From assembly GCF_018991925.1 (NCBI RefSeq), contig NW_024737068.1:1245239-1309238 (forward strand): a stretch of 64,000 nucleotides of DNA. The letters run 5' to 3'. Position numbers and translations under genes: made by a program. Shown here piece after piece: positions 22,728 through 35,336 of the stretch. Numbering within the stretch: position 1 is the stretch's first letter; each line of letters starts with the position of its first letter. This stretch comes from Homarus americanus (lineage: Eukaryota > Arthropoda > Malacostraca > Decapoda > Nephropidae). Below the pieces are notes generated by a model. That model was not told where the DNA came from and did not search any database. It saw only the letters and a program-made list of their open reading frames with translations.

Positions 22728-24683
22728 TGTCTATTTCACCTTTTTTCATACATTGAGAATCTTTGCATCATTTAACAAGGTAATTGGTATTTTTGTTTTG
22801 TTTTTCCAAGTACAGGTAGTGATTATTTTTTTCCCCAAGGAATTATTATTTTTTTTAAGTAGTGATTTTGTTTTATAAGTAATGGTCACTGTGTGGAAAT
22901 TCAGCCTAATAGCCATGCATAGCTAAACTGGATCACAATGTACCTTGGGACTTTTGGCAAATAAATGCTTCATGGTTTCGAGAATAGTGTAGGAGAGGAG
23001 AGGCCATCAGGGGTTGTGTGACTGTTGAGAACCACTACTACTTTATGATATCTAATTTTGTACTGTACTCTTCTGTATTGTATATGTGAGATTCATCTAT
23101 ATGCACAGTAAAGGATCTCCCACATTTATACTGTACTGGTAACCTCTTGTGTGGCTTCTCATCCGATGAAGATCGAATTAAGGAAACTTTATTCTCATGA
23201 TATTTGTGAGATATTGTAGTTGTTTTATGCAAATTCTCGATTATTAATTTTTCTTGTAATGGTAAAGATGAATGTAATTTTTCCCATATGTGTAGAGTAT
23301 TTTATTTCTTTATTTTTTATCGTCTCTTTACAAAGTTATTTTCAGGCTCTTATTTTTTATGTTCTGTAATTTTGCACTAATATGATCCAGGGTAATTAAG
23401 TCTTGATTGTGTGAGTTACCAGTGAGTGACCAGGTTTTCCAGGTAAGATTTAACCCCTGGCTGTTTGTATGTCATAATTTTAAGTTTCAGTTAAGATTTT
23501 ATTTTATTAAGAACTCAAGACACTGTAATAATTTAATAAATTGTTTTAAAATTTATGTTATGAGAGTGGTGTCATATTTTAAAAATGTATTGGGAAATTT
23601 TTGATGAAATAATTGAAGTATGTTGAGAGATAGAGCTTTACAAAATAGTCCAGAGGGAGAAAGAATTGAGTATTAAAAACAGAAAGAAAATCAAAAGCAA
23701 TGCTAAGTAATAAGTTTTGTAAGGCATTGTGTTTTGATGAAATAATGGGATCTGTGTCAAGGTGTTAACTGATTCCTTGTAAAGATGTGAAGAGTATCAG
23801 TGATGGAAATAGGTTTTAGGAACTAGCTTGGAGGATGAGGGAAGGAAAAAAGCAAACATGAATAGGTGTGAAAAAGTCTACATTTTTAGTTTGATTTTTT
23901 TTTTTTTTTTTTAGAAAAGATACCACATTATACTCTATATGTACAAAGACAATTAATTGACATCCCTCAATTTAATAATACTGTAGTTAATAATTATTCT
24001 TTAGTGAGCAAATACAGTACAGTGTAACAGGAACTTAAGTGTACTGTATTGTATATTTGTACCCTATTTCTATCCCTAGAGGGCAAAGGGAGGATGTCCA
24101 AAGAGAGGGATTGAGTCACAAGAAAAAATAAATAGAACTTTCAATAGGGAGATGAGGATTGTGATGGATAGGTATATGAGCCAGTTTGTATATTATAGCA
24201 CTAAGTCATGGGGTAAAAACACGTAGATATCAGTGGCTGGAAGTGATTCATTAATTAGGTGTATTTTTCTTATAACTTGTAAGAGAAAACAGTTACCAGT
24301 TAAGGTAAAAAGCAGAGAGTCATGACATCATGTCTGTAGGTACACAGAGTTACTTGTGGCCGGTAGGTGAGGTGGCTGTTATAGATTCAGTCCAATTAGT
24401 TCAAGTTATAACTCCATGTTTGGGTGACTCTCTAGTACTCTGAAATTATACCTTAGAGATATTATGCCTTAATATCCATACACTTTTAAAATACAGTATA
24501 GTACCATATATATACTACTGTACTGGACTGTATATCAGAATTTAGTTTGTCATTCAAGGTTCCACTGTGATATGGTGTTGAGTGTGTCCATTAACCCCAC
24601 CCGGCCACCTGGTCTTACTGTACTGCCATGCATATAAGTACATCATGTAGCAATTACCGTAATTATCTGTACGTATAGTATGA
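22728..24683. other. Non-coding interval
   Basis: AT-rich; a T-run at about 23897-23912; TACTGTA-type motifs frequent. No gene recognised. Confidence 0.4.
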
Positions 24684-24792
24684 CTGCTGTTTAACCCAGC
24701 ACTGTAGACACTGCTGTTTAACCCAGCACTGTAGACACTGCTCTTTAACCCAGCACTGTAGACACCGCTGTTTAACCCAGTACTGTAGACAC
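24684..24792. repeat. 27-bp tandem repeat, 4 copies
   Basis: Unit core CTGTTTAACCCAGCACTGTA. Very little divergence between copies. Minus-strand reading gives a short Ser/Val/Tyr/Ser repeat that I do not regard as a gene. Confidence 0.9.
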
Positions 24793-25078
24793 CAAATAGT
24801 AAAAGTGTTGCTAACATTATTATTATGAGATTACAGTATGTTGATCACTGCTGTAAATATCTATAAACATACAGTACTTAAATCATTCGACTTTTTTGTA
24901 ATATAAAGTAATGACATATAACTTATTATAAGCCTTCTAAGTTTCTCCAGGGCTGTAATTTAACCTAGAACATTTTTGCCAGAGTATTGAGCTGCTTCAC
25001 GTTCTCTGAATGTGAGCACCGCTACTGACCTGTGTAGGCATGACTCGAGCATCTGAGGCATGATGACTTTTCTGAAGA

Positions 25079-25139
25079 TTCTTTTGAGTCTCCTGAGGAA
25101 TCTTTGAGTATCCTGAGGAATCTTTGAGTCTCTTAAGGA
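25079..25139. repeat. 20-bp tandem repeat, 3 copies
   Basis: Unit CTTTGAGTATCCTGAGGAAT with small changes per copy. Confidence 0.75.
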
Positions 25140-27679
25140 TCGTTTAGACTTAATTCTTCAAGAGACACTGGATTTTCAATTAGACTTTGGTCACCCTGAT
25201 GTCCTGCATAACACTGTCGAGGTTGTAGGGACAGAAATTGTGGAGTTTGTTCGACAATTTTCTTTCTTCCCGCTGTAACAAACATGAAAGTAGAGGTAAA
25301 CTCCCTTAGTCGGGTGCAATGTCAATCTGGTATATTAGAAGTTGGGGCATTTAATTTTTGTGATATAAGTTAATGTACACCTGCCTCCTCTTCCTCCTAT
25401 GATCTGGTTGACTTCAGACGCATGAGACTGTGAGGGATGGCCGTGTCATAACATAAGGATTGGCCATAAAATCCCACTTTATAACAGAGCCCATAGTGAA
25501 TTGGGTACCTTTCCTCCTTCAACAGGGTAGCATGGAAGTTAGCTAGAACTGGAGGGATTGAGTGTGTAATCTAGTTGACAGGCTCAGTGTGCAGGTTTTG
25601 TTGTGACGTCACGACTCTTTACTTTATACCTTGAATGATGACTGATGTTTATATAGAGTATAATATCAGGGACATAGTTATGAATCTAAAATATAAATAA
25701 TTGATAAGTTACTCCTAGCCTCCAGTGTCTAAGGGTGGAGTTAGGTTTTCAACTTATGAACTTACTGCTGTGATATGTGAGTCAGTCCAGGCTAAGTCAG
25801 AAAATGGGATTTCAGGTACAGTATATATTTTTTTAATCTTGTGTGGTAATTTAAGAATTCTTTTAGTTTTTCACATTAGGGAGAATTTGTTTATGTAAAA
25901 TAAGTTATATAAATAGGAATATTTAAACCCGGCTTGCAAAAGTAAATATTCTTATTAAAAAAATTAAAGAAATTTCAAAAAGTTAATGTTTGCACTATCA
26001 TCTCCTTATCATTGTCAACATCATCATCATATTCATCTTTTTTCAGCATCAACAAATTTTAGTTACCACTGTCACCATCATGTACAGTGTCTCCGTGGAG
26101 TATACTGTACATTGATATTTCTTTATTGTTTTTGGTAGCAGCTATCTCCACGTGGGCTTCAGATGCTAGATTCTTCAGCGCGTCTTAAAACATTTGCTGA
26201 AAGAGTTGACGTGACCAGCACAAAAAAGGAAATGGGTATCAAATGCCTTCCTTGATATTTATGTTTACAGTTTTTAATTATCGACTTTATACTCGTGGAA
26301 ATTATACACAAGAAACTAAAGTAAATTTCTTTATAACTCACTCATGACAATTGAAAGAAAGTGAATTAAGTTTTGTTGCTGTGTGAATCTTTATTTTTTT
26401 ACATTGGTGAAATTAGTCGATTCATTTTAATGTACTGTACTAAGGTTTTTTTCTCCGTTCACTTCCCCTGTAACATGTTCACACTATCTTTACATACAGT
26501 ACTGTGCTGTTGTTTCATGTGTGTGTGTCTCTCTCAGCATTGTTTTATTTCTCACATTTTCCTCAACTTACATGTTTACTTTATCAAATTTCTTGTTTTT
26601 TTAAGACATTTTATAATAAGTTTACTGAATTGATTTTGATACCGGGTATCTCTCGTTTTATTCCCACATTTTCCAAGTGGACAAAATCTTAATAGTAGGC
26701 CATTGTTTTTTGTTTGTTTTGTTACGGTACACAGGACGTGGAATATGAACTTCCACTCAATCAGTACAAGTGGTGTTTCTCACTAGCTGGATCTTGGATG
26801 AATGAGTTTCTTGTTTTTAATATATCTGATCACTTGATACTTGTACTTAAGAGTTTAGTTAGTCCAGGTGTAAGTAGTGAAGGGAGTTGTAGATGAAGGT
26901 AGAGATGGATATAGTAATTAAGGCAGTTTGGGTGGAGGAATGCTGAAAGGTTTGTGTACGGGCATGACAGTTTACCGCACAAAGTGAATGAGATATTTAA
27001 TTAATCTTGTTTATGCCATCATTTATATTTTATGGCCTATAGATAATTCAATAAATGAAATGCAAGTTCACCCATCAGATTCACCCACTGTCACAGACTC
27101 TCTCATCCAAAGGGCTACAGGTATAAGTATTTTGAGCCAGGGTTATTGTCCATTCAGATTAGTCCATATTTTGTAAACAGTCACTCTCCCAGTTGAACCA
27201 GTGTTTATAAGGAAGTTAGTAGGAACACCTAGATAAATTCTGAACTAGTTTACTTGGCTTGGATCTCTCAGAAGTTAATTTAGTTCACATAATATTTTTT
27301 CCTGCCTGGACACTCTGACAATACTGTATATGTCTGTGTTCCACTGCATTCCTCATGAAAATCAAACCAAGAAATGTTGGGGAGTTTTTAGTCAAAGTAT
27401 GGCAGCTTTTTTATTTGGAATTCTTGTGTTAATATGTCAATGATTTGGTTCGTTGTATTCTTTTGCTAACATTTCAACCACTGTACATAATTTTAATCAT
27501 TAAAACCTTTTTTATTTTTGTATAATACAGTATACAAATTCTTTTATTGAATATTTCTAAAGAAAAATTGATGATATTTGGTGAACATACAAATATTTAC
27601 CATGCTGTTTTATGTTAGAGCTAATTCTTTATTATTTGCAAATTTAGGCTTTGCGTTTTAATTATTTATGTTAACCTGC
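25140..27679. other. Non-coding interval
   Basis: AT-rich DNA. Short frames of 60-86 codons have no recognised domain. No RNA gene or transposon end seen. Confidence 0.4.
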
Positions 27680-29706
27680 ATTTAGCATGAATGGTCGAGG
27701 TTGATAGTTTAACATAAATGGTCGAGGTTGAGAGTTTAACATGAATGGTCAAGGTCAAGAGTTTAGCATGAATGGTCGAGGTCGAGAGTTTAGCATGAAT
27801 GGTCAAGGTCAAGAGTTTAGCATGAATGGTCAAGGATGAGAGTTTAGCATGAATGGTCGAGGTCAAGAGTTCAGGATGAATGGTCAAGGTTGAGAGTTTA
27901 GCATGAATGGTCGAGGTCAAGTGTTTAGCATGAATGGTCGAGGTCAAGAGTTTAGCATGAATGGTCAAGGATGAGAGTTTAGCATGAATGGTCGAGGTCA
28001 AGTGTTTAGCATGAATGATCAAGGTTGAGAGTTTAGCATGAATGGTCGAGGTCAAGAGTTTAGCATGAATGGTCAAGGATGAGAGTTTAGCATGAATGAT
28101 CAAGGTTGAGAGTTTAGCATGAATGGTCGAGGTCAAGAGTTTAGCATGAATGGTCAAGGTTGAGAGTTTAGCATGAATGGTCGAGGTCAAGAGTTTAGCA
28201 TGAATGGTCAAGGTTGAGAGTTTAGCATGAATGGTCAAGGTTGAGAGTTTAGCATGAATGGTCAAGGTTGAGAGTTTAGCATGAATGGTCAAGGTTGAGA
28301 GTTTAGCATGAATGGTCAAGGTTGAGAGTTCAGCATGAATGGTCAAGGTTGAGAGTTAGCATGAATGGTCAAGGTTGAGAGTTAGCATGAATGGTCAAGG
28401 TTGAGAGTTTAGCATGAATGGTCAAGGTTGAGAGTTTAGCATGAATGGTCAAGGTTGAGAGTTTAGCATGAATGGTCAAGTCAAGAGTTTAGCATGAATG
28501 GTCAAGGTTGAGAGTTTAGCATGAATGGTCAAGAGAGTTTAGCATGAATGGTCGAGGTTGAGAGTTTAGCATGAATGGTCAAGTCAAGAGTTTAGCATGA
28601 ATGGTCGAGGTCAAGAGTTTAGCATGAATGGTCGAGGTCAAGAGTTTAGCATGAATGGTCGAGGTCAAGAGTTTAGCATGAATGGTGAGGTCAAGAGTTT
28701 AGCATGAATGGTCAAGGTTGAGAGTTTAGCATGAATGGTGAGGTCAAGAGTTTAGCATGAATGGTCAAGGTCAAGAGTTTAGCATGAATGGTCGTCAAGA
28801 GTTTAGCATGAATGGTCGAGGTTGAGAGTTTAGCATGAATGGTCGAAGTCAAGAGTTTAGCATGAATGGTCGAGGTCAAGAGTATAGCATGAATGGTCGA
28901 GGTCAAGAGTTTAGCATGAATGGTCGAAGTCAAGAGTTTAGCATGAATGGTCGAGGTCAAGAGTTTAGCATGAATGGTCAAGGATGAGAGTTTAGCATGA
29001 ATGGACAAGGTTGAGAGTTTAGCATGAATGGTCAAGGTTGAGAGTTTAGCATTGGTCAAGGATGAGAGTTTAGCATTGGACAAGGTTGAGAGTTTAGCAT
29101 GTTGTCAAGAGTTTAGCATGAATGGAAGGTTGAGAGTTTAGCATGAATGGTCAAGAGTTGAAGATGAGAGTTTAGCATGAATCAAGGTTGAGAGTTTAGC
29201 GTTGAATGGTCGAGGTCAAGAGTTTAGCATGAATGGTCAAGGTTGAGAGTTTAGCATGAATGGTCAGTTTAGCAGAATTTAGCATGAATGGTCAAAGATG
29301 AGAGTTTAGCATGAATGGACAGGTTGAGAGTTTAGCATGAATGGTCGAGGTCAAGAGTTTAGCATGAATGGTCAAGGTTGAGAGTTTAGCATGAATGGTC
29401 GAAGTCAAGAGTTTAGCATGAATGGTCGAGGTTGAGAGTTTAGCATGAAGGTCGAGAGCTGAGAGTTTAGCATGAATGGTCAAGGTCAAGAGTTTAGCAT
29501 GAATGGTCGAGGTCAAGAGTTTAGCATGAATGGTCAAGGTCAAGAGTTTAGCATGAATGGTCGAAGTCAAGAGTTTAGCATGAATGGTCGAGGTTGAGAG
29601 TTTAGCATGAATGGTCAAGGTTGAGAGTTTAGCATGAATGGTCGAGGTTGAGAGTTTAGCATGAATGGTCAAGTTTGAGAGTTTAGCATGAATGGTTGAG
29701 GTCAAG
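27680..29706. repeat. 2.0-kb minisatellite, 27-bp unit
   Basis: About 75 copies with core GTTTAGCATGAATGGTCAAG. Variation is mostly at two sites (GTCAAG/GTCGAG and GTTGAGAG/GTCAAGAG), so unit types alternate. Because 27 is a multiple of 3, the minus strand stays open in blocks of up to 226 codons as a nine-residue TIHAKLSTL repeat. Frames break wherever an indel falls (about 28350-28710 and 29085-29290). Confidence 0.95.
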
Positions 29707-30740
29707 AACATTGCGACTGAAAAACAAAAGAAACGGGAGTAAAACCGTGACAAAAACCTAATTATTAGATAGTAATATTATACACATCATGGCAGCAGTC
29801 ATATAAATGTTATTGTCGAGATTATATAACATAAGGGAAAAGTTCAGTGATGTGCTGTTTTACTAAGGTTGGGGGAGCAATAAGCGAGATACAGTACTAC
29901 AGGGGTAACAGTCGGACAGTTTACGCCGTGCAATAAATCAATTAATTCTTCATCTCGTGACTTCAGAATGTCTCACTTTACTCATTATTTCCTCTTGCCA
30001 TATTCAGTACAAAACCTTCGACTGATCGGAAGTTATATATTTGTCACAGAAATACGTTTGTTTCTTTAAGGAAATTTATTTATGTTTTTTACTTTGTTAA
30101 AATGTTTATATTGTATTATTAAAGAGATTTATTTGATTTTGTTTTAATTTTATGATTTTGTGATATAGTTTTGGAGCATTTATTAGTTATTGTATTTTTT
30201 TAGTAGTTATTTCTTCCCGGGAGTCATTTACCTGATGTCTTATGTGTGTTGGGAGTCTTAGTATTTTTTTAATACAGGATTTATTATTAATTTTAGTGAT
30301 AAATAAGATCAAAGGAATATTTATGAATTGGAGTAAATATTTGTGTTTGTTTCTTTATAGTTCATGTGAAGTGAGTTGTATTTTTGTTTTATTTTTATTA
30401 TATATGTTTGTGTACTTTATTGAATAAGTTTTTTATCTGTTCTAAAATGTGATAAGATGCTCACGAACAAGTTTAACTGAGATAGATGCACTTGTTAATA
30501 AAACCTGTATTTGATTATTATTTTAGTTGGCTTACTAAAGGCTGCTAAGGTTTGATGGTAAAATTGAATAAGAAAATTTGGTACAGTATTATAACGGAGA
30601 TGATGAATCACTTATCCAATGATTATTGCATTGCAATTACATATTTGCTTTATTAAAAATTATTAATAAAATATAAGCTTGAAATTATTTGTGTATTGTA
30701 TTTCCTGTGTTTGGGAAGATAACTCAATACTGTTAAAAAT
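29707..30740. other. Non-coding interval
   Basis: Very AT-rich; no gene recognised. Confidence 0.4.
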
Positions 30741-30880
30741 ATGAGGTTGGGAACTCTCTTATGGTTAAAGACTGCAGATGACTTGGTTCTTGCTTCCAGT
30801 GCACATCTCTCTCATGACAGGGCAAGTCTTAGCATTAATAAGATGGAAATAGTGATGCTGATCATTCCGGTTTACTCGAT
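30741..30880 (+). mobile_element. Possible reverse transcriptase relic
   Basis: The peptide reads LKTADDLVLASSA and then LSINKMEIVM. It resembles the F/Y-ADD-L-LL active-site strand followed by L-INK-KTE-M of non-LTR reverse transcriptases. The spacing is shortened, and the match is short enough to be chance. Confidence 0.25.
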
Positions 30881-30892
30881 CAGTCTTTTATT

Positions 30893-32198
30893 GAAGCCTG
30901 AAGATGTCCCTTGTACTCTCCCAGTCATATATGAAGCCTGAAGATGTTCCTTGTACTCTCCCAGTCATATATGAAGCCTGAAGATGTCCCTTGTACTCTC
31001 CCAGTCATATATGAAGCCTGAAGATGTTCCTTGTACTCTCCCAGTCATATATGAAGCCTGAAGATGTTCCTTGTACTCTCCCAGTCATATATGAAGCCTG
31101 AAGATGTTCCTTGTACTCTCCCAGTCATATATGAAGCCTGAAGATGTTCCTTGTACTCTCCCAGTCATATATATGAAGCCTGAAGATGTTCCTTGTACTC
31201 TCCCAGTCATATATGAAGCCTGAAGATGTCCCTTGTACTCTCCCAGTCATATATGAAGCCTGAAGATGTTCCTTGTACTCTCCCAGTCATATATGAAGCC
31301 TGAAGATGTTCCTTGTACTCTCCCAGTCATATATGAAGCCTGAAGATGTTCCTTGTACTCTCCCAGTCATATATGAAGCCTGAAGATGTTCCTTGTACTC
31401 TCCCAGTCATATATGAAGCCTGAAGATGTCCCTTGTACTCTCCCAGTCATATATGAAGCCTGAAGATGTCCCTTGTACTCTCCCAGTCATATATGAAGCC
31501 TGAAGATGTTCCTTGTACTCTCCCAGTCATATATGAAGCCTGAAGATGTTCCTTGTACTCTCCCAGTCATATATGAAGCCTGAAGATGTCCCTTGTACTC
31601 TCCCAGTGTGAGCCCCAGTCATATATGAAGCCTGAAGATGTCCCTTGTACTCTCCCAGTCATATATGAAGCCTGAAGATGTTCTTGTACTCTCCCAGTCA
31701 TATATGAAGCCTGAAGATGTCCCTTGTACTCTCCCAGTCATATATAGCCGAAGAATGTTCCCAGTCTTATATGAAGCCTGAAGATGTCCTTGTACTCTCC
31801 CAGTCATATATGAAGCCTGAAGATGTCCCTTGTCCTGGCAGTCATATATGAAGCCTGAAGATGTCCCTGGTACTCTCCCATATATGAAGCCTGAAGATGT
31901 TCATGTGCTCTCCCAGTCATATATGAAGCCTGAGAGAATGTTCCTTGTACTCTCCCAGTCATATATAAACCTGAAAGATGTCCCTTATTACTCTCCCAGT
32001 CATATATGAAGCCTGAAGATGTCCTTGTACTCTCCCAGTCATATATGAAGCCTGAAGATGTCCCTTGTACTCTCCCAGTCATATATGAAGCCTGAAGATG
32101 TTCCTTGTACTCTCCCAGTCATATATGAAGCCTGAAGATGTCCCTTGTACTCTCCCAGTCATATATGAAGCCTGAAGATGTCCCTGGTACTCTCCCAG
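30893..32198. repeat. 1.3-kb minisatellite, 40-bp unit, about 32 copies
   Basis: Unit core GAAGCCTGAAGATGTTCCTT then GTACTCTCCCAGTCATATAT. The left two thirds are nearly identical (only TTCC/TCCC varies). Copies after about 31600 carry indels and truncations. Confidence 0.95.
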
Positions 32199-33403
32199 CT
32201 CAGTTTTAGGCCGCATCACACAAGTACTAATAGGTTAAAAAAAAATTAAACACACAGTTTATTAGTCAAGGTAAATATGTGCAGTATTGATGGCTTTTCG
32301 TATGTGAGTTGAGAGTTAGTATTGATCATGAGGGAAAGTGGAGCAGTTTCTACCTGATTGTGGTCTTTTGTTGAGGGTGATTTTGCAGTTTATTTATTAA
32401 CACATAATTATCATCATCACCCAAGAGGAACAAGGTAATGATTTGAAGACTAAAATGTCACACTTTAAATTGGGTGAGAGATACGAGCCACATGTGTTAT
32501 TAACATTCCCTCCCCTTCGCCACACTCCATCCCATCCCCTTACCTCTTCCAACATCCCCTAGCCCTATCCTCACCCACCCAATCCCCTGAACCACAACAC
32601 CGAGACACTGAAACATATGCTGGAATCTCTTCTGGCTTCTGAGAGACGATCTGATCATATTCAAGAACTATAGATCCTTTGATATTATAGAGACAAAACA
32701 AATGGAATTTACATCCTTTCGGTTTATATGAAGACTGATGCCTTTCTTGACTCGGTCGCACCATGAGGTAGATCGGTAGATGCTGAGGTAGAGTGAAGCA
32801 TACAGGTTAGGTTAGGTTAGGTTAGGTTTTCTGTTTCCTGCAGGTTGGGTAGTGAGTGCTGGTGGTGACCTAGTGCTTGACCCCACCAATGACCAAGTTC
32901 CTGACCTCCCCCCCCCGCCCCAGTTCCCTGTAATTGACCTAGTTCTCTACCTAACCAATGACCTATTGTCTGTGAGCGAGTCGTTAATACCAGGATCTCG
33001 TTTCCTTGACCTGTGCTCCTGACCTTTCCCAACACCAAGGGGGGGTCGAGAATGAGTAATTGAAGGGACAGGGGATGGAGGAGTATGTTGGCAGGACAGA
33101 GGAGGGTGGAGGGACAGGGAGGAGGAGAGGAGGAGAGACAGAGAGCTCTTCACCGGATAACACGCGGCATTTGGCTATAATTGATGACTTCTACCTGGAC
33201 TAGTGAGGAGGCTGTTTGAGCTAGAGAGTCTTAAGAGTCTCATCCACAACACACAGGAACTCCCTTCTTCAGGCAACACTCAATAACAGTCAATAGCTCG
33301 TCAGGTAGAAAGAGAGGTATTTGTCGTCACGGGTCTATCACGCACTGACATTTCCACAAGGACGGAAATAATTCACGAGGCCTGGCTGACTTGTGTGAGA
33401 TGC
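32199..33403. other. Non-coding interval with a short TTAGG run
   Basis: Contains five to six TTAGG units at about 32806-32829 and C/T-rich stretches at 32510-32590. No gene recognised. Confidence 0.4.
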
Positions 33404-34247
33404 GGTGGATGAGGAAGAGGAGGAAGGGGATGGGAGGGAGGGGGAAGAGGAAGAGGAGGGAGGGATGAGGAAGAGAGGAGGGGATGAGGGAAGAGGAGGG
33501 AGGATGAGGAAGAGGAGGGGGAGGGTGATGGGAAAGAGGAAGGAGGGGAATGAGGGAAGGAGGGAGGGGGATGAGGAAGAGAGGAGGAGGGGGAAGAGGA
33601 AGAGGGGGGGGGAAGAGGAAGAGGAGGAGGGGGATGAGGGAAGAGGAGGGAGGGGAGGAAGAGGAGGGAGGGGGAAGAGGAAGAGGGAGGGAGGGGGGGA
33701 TGGGAGGAAGAGGTGAGGGAAGAGGGAGGAGGGGGAGGGAGGAAGAAGAGGAGGAGAGGGGAAGAGGAAGAGGAGGGAGGGGGGATGAGGAAGAGGAGGG
33801 GAGGGGGATGAGGAAGAGGGAGGGAGGGGGAAGAGGAGGAGAGGAGGGAGGGGATGAGGAAGAGGAGGGAGGGGGGGGAGAAGAGGAGGGAGGGGAAGAG
33901 GAAGAGAGGGAGGGGGATGAGGAAGAGGAGGGAGGGAAGAGGAGGAGGAGGAGGGAGGAAGAGGGAAGAGGAGGGAGGAGATGAGGAAAGAGGAGGGAGG
34001 GAAGAGGGAGGGGAGGAGGGAGGAGGAAGAGGAAGAGGGAGGAGGGGAAGGAAGGGGGATGGGGAAGAGGAGGGGGATGAGGAAGAGGAGGAGGGGATGA
34101 GGAGAGGGAGGGAGGAGGAAGAGGAAGAGGAGGGAGGAGATGAGGAAGAGGAGAGTGGAAGAGGAGGAGGAGGGAGGAGGAAGAGGAGGGAGGGGGATGA
34201 GGAAGAGGAGGGAGTGGAAGAGGAGGAGGAGGGAGAGAATTGTTTGG
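33404..34247. repeat. 850-bp polypurine tract, GAGGAAGAGGAGG-type
   Basis: The plus strand is almost pure A/G with degenerate units such as GATGAGGAAGAGGAGGGAGG. Minus frames read as Pro/Ser/Leu runs and plus frames as Glu/Gly/Arg runs in every phase; both are by-products. Mirror-symmetric purine runs can form triplex (H-) DNA. Confidence 0.92.
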
Positions 34248-34485
34248 AAGGGTAGTTATTAAATGGATGGTTGAGGAGAAGAAGGATGGATGATTGAATA
34301 GGAGGATGGTTGGGTGAGGATGGGTGGTTAAAGATGACGGTAGAGAAAGAGGAACCACCCACAGCTGTGTTAGTGTGTTTAACATTTGGGGAGTGAAGTA
34401 TTTAGAGGGGGGGGGGGAGAGAGAAGGGTAGCTCACGGACAAAGGAAGAGAGATACGGAGGTGAGAGAAAGAGAGATAAACAAGA

Positions 34486-34760
34486 GGTTTTTTTTTAGTT
34501 TAACAAATTTATTGACAAAGCTTGTAGTACAGTTTGCCTATTTTGAGTAATTCAGTCAGGTCTTGACACTGACCTGACTGAATTACTCAGAATAGGCAAA
34601 CTGTACTACAAGCTCTGCCAATAAATTTGTTAAACTAAAAAAGGGTGGTATCACTGCTCATTGCCACGCAGGACAGAGGTTCATACACAAAGAAATACAT
34701 CATATTCATTAACAGTATACAGTATATAGGTCAGATTCATGTGGGTTGTCACTGTTCGAG
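34486..34760 (-). mobile_element. Retroelement 3' end with inverted duplication (fold-back)
   Basis: TTTAGTTTAACAAATTTATT at about 34492 begins a 3'UTR end homologous to 7801-7880. About 65-70 bp of it is then repeated in opposite orientation after a short spacer near 34567-34576 (TCTTGACACTG), forming a long hairpin to about 34640. Normal UTR sequence with CACGCAGGACAGAGG then resumes to about 34760. No coding part is present. Confidence 0.75.
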
Positions 34761-35287
34761 AGACGAGAGTAAATATTTTTGACTCTTATTCTCAGAGATT
34801 CTTAACTGTGAAAAAAAATCATCGTAACTAAAAGACTCAAGTATGTAAACAAAATGACATAAACTAACACACAAAAATAAATTAAAAGATTAATATATAA
34901 ATGACATCTAGACCTTTAACTAAATTGGTTCATTTATTGTAGCATAAATTTTAGGTAAGAAATCTTGTGGGTAGAATTCCTTGCCTTATATTTTGTCTTT
35001 TTGTTGAGGGAATAAATCTAGTTTGATCGAAGGGTTTTATCTAAAGTTTTTAAATTCACTGATAAAACAATACCTCAGGGTCCTAATTCTCTTGTTAATG
35101 ATATAAACTTAATTGTTTATTTGTTTTGATTGATTTGACTAATATCATATAATCTATTATTTCAGAGAGAAGTTTTAAAACATAACGACGGAGGAAATTA
35201 CAAAACTTGAACAACAATTAGGATCAGTGTCATAGAATTCACAACAAAAGTTTTCACAGTAAAGGAAATTCCTCAATCCCTGGTGTG
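34761..35287. other. Non-coding interval
   Basis: AT-rich, nothing recognised. Confidence 0.4.
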
Positions 35288-35336
35288 TGGGTTAGGTTAG
35301 GTTAGGTTAGGTTAGGTTAGGTTAGGTTAGGTTAGG
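35288..35336. repeat. Interstitial telomeric (TTAGG)n, about 9-10 units
   Basis: Perfect GGTTA/TTAGG pentamers on the plus strand. A shorter run in opposite orientation (CCTAACCTAACC) lies at about 35554-35572. Confidence 0.95.

Noticed and set aside
27666..29753. TIHAKLSTL repeat proteins on the minus strand
   Set aside because: 27-bp unit keeps frames open by arithmetic; no start context, no unique flanking domain, breaks at each indel.
30893..32198. CRISPR-like regular repeats
   Set aside because: Units are contiguous with no unique spacers; eukaryotic minisatellite. The same applies to every array in the window.
33327..34442. Pro/Ser/Leu-rich 371- and 329-codon frames and Glu/Gly frames on the other strand
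   Set aside because: All phases of a polypurine tract are open; overlapping frames on both strands cannot all be genes.
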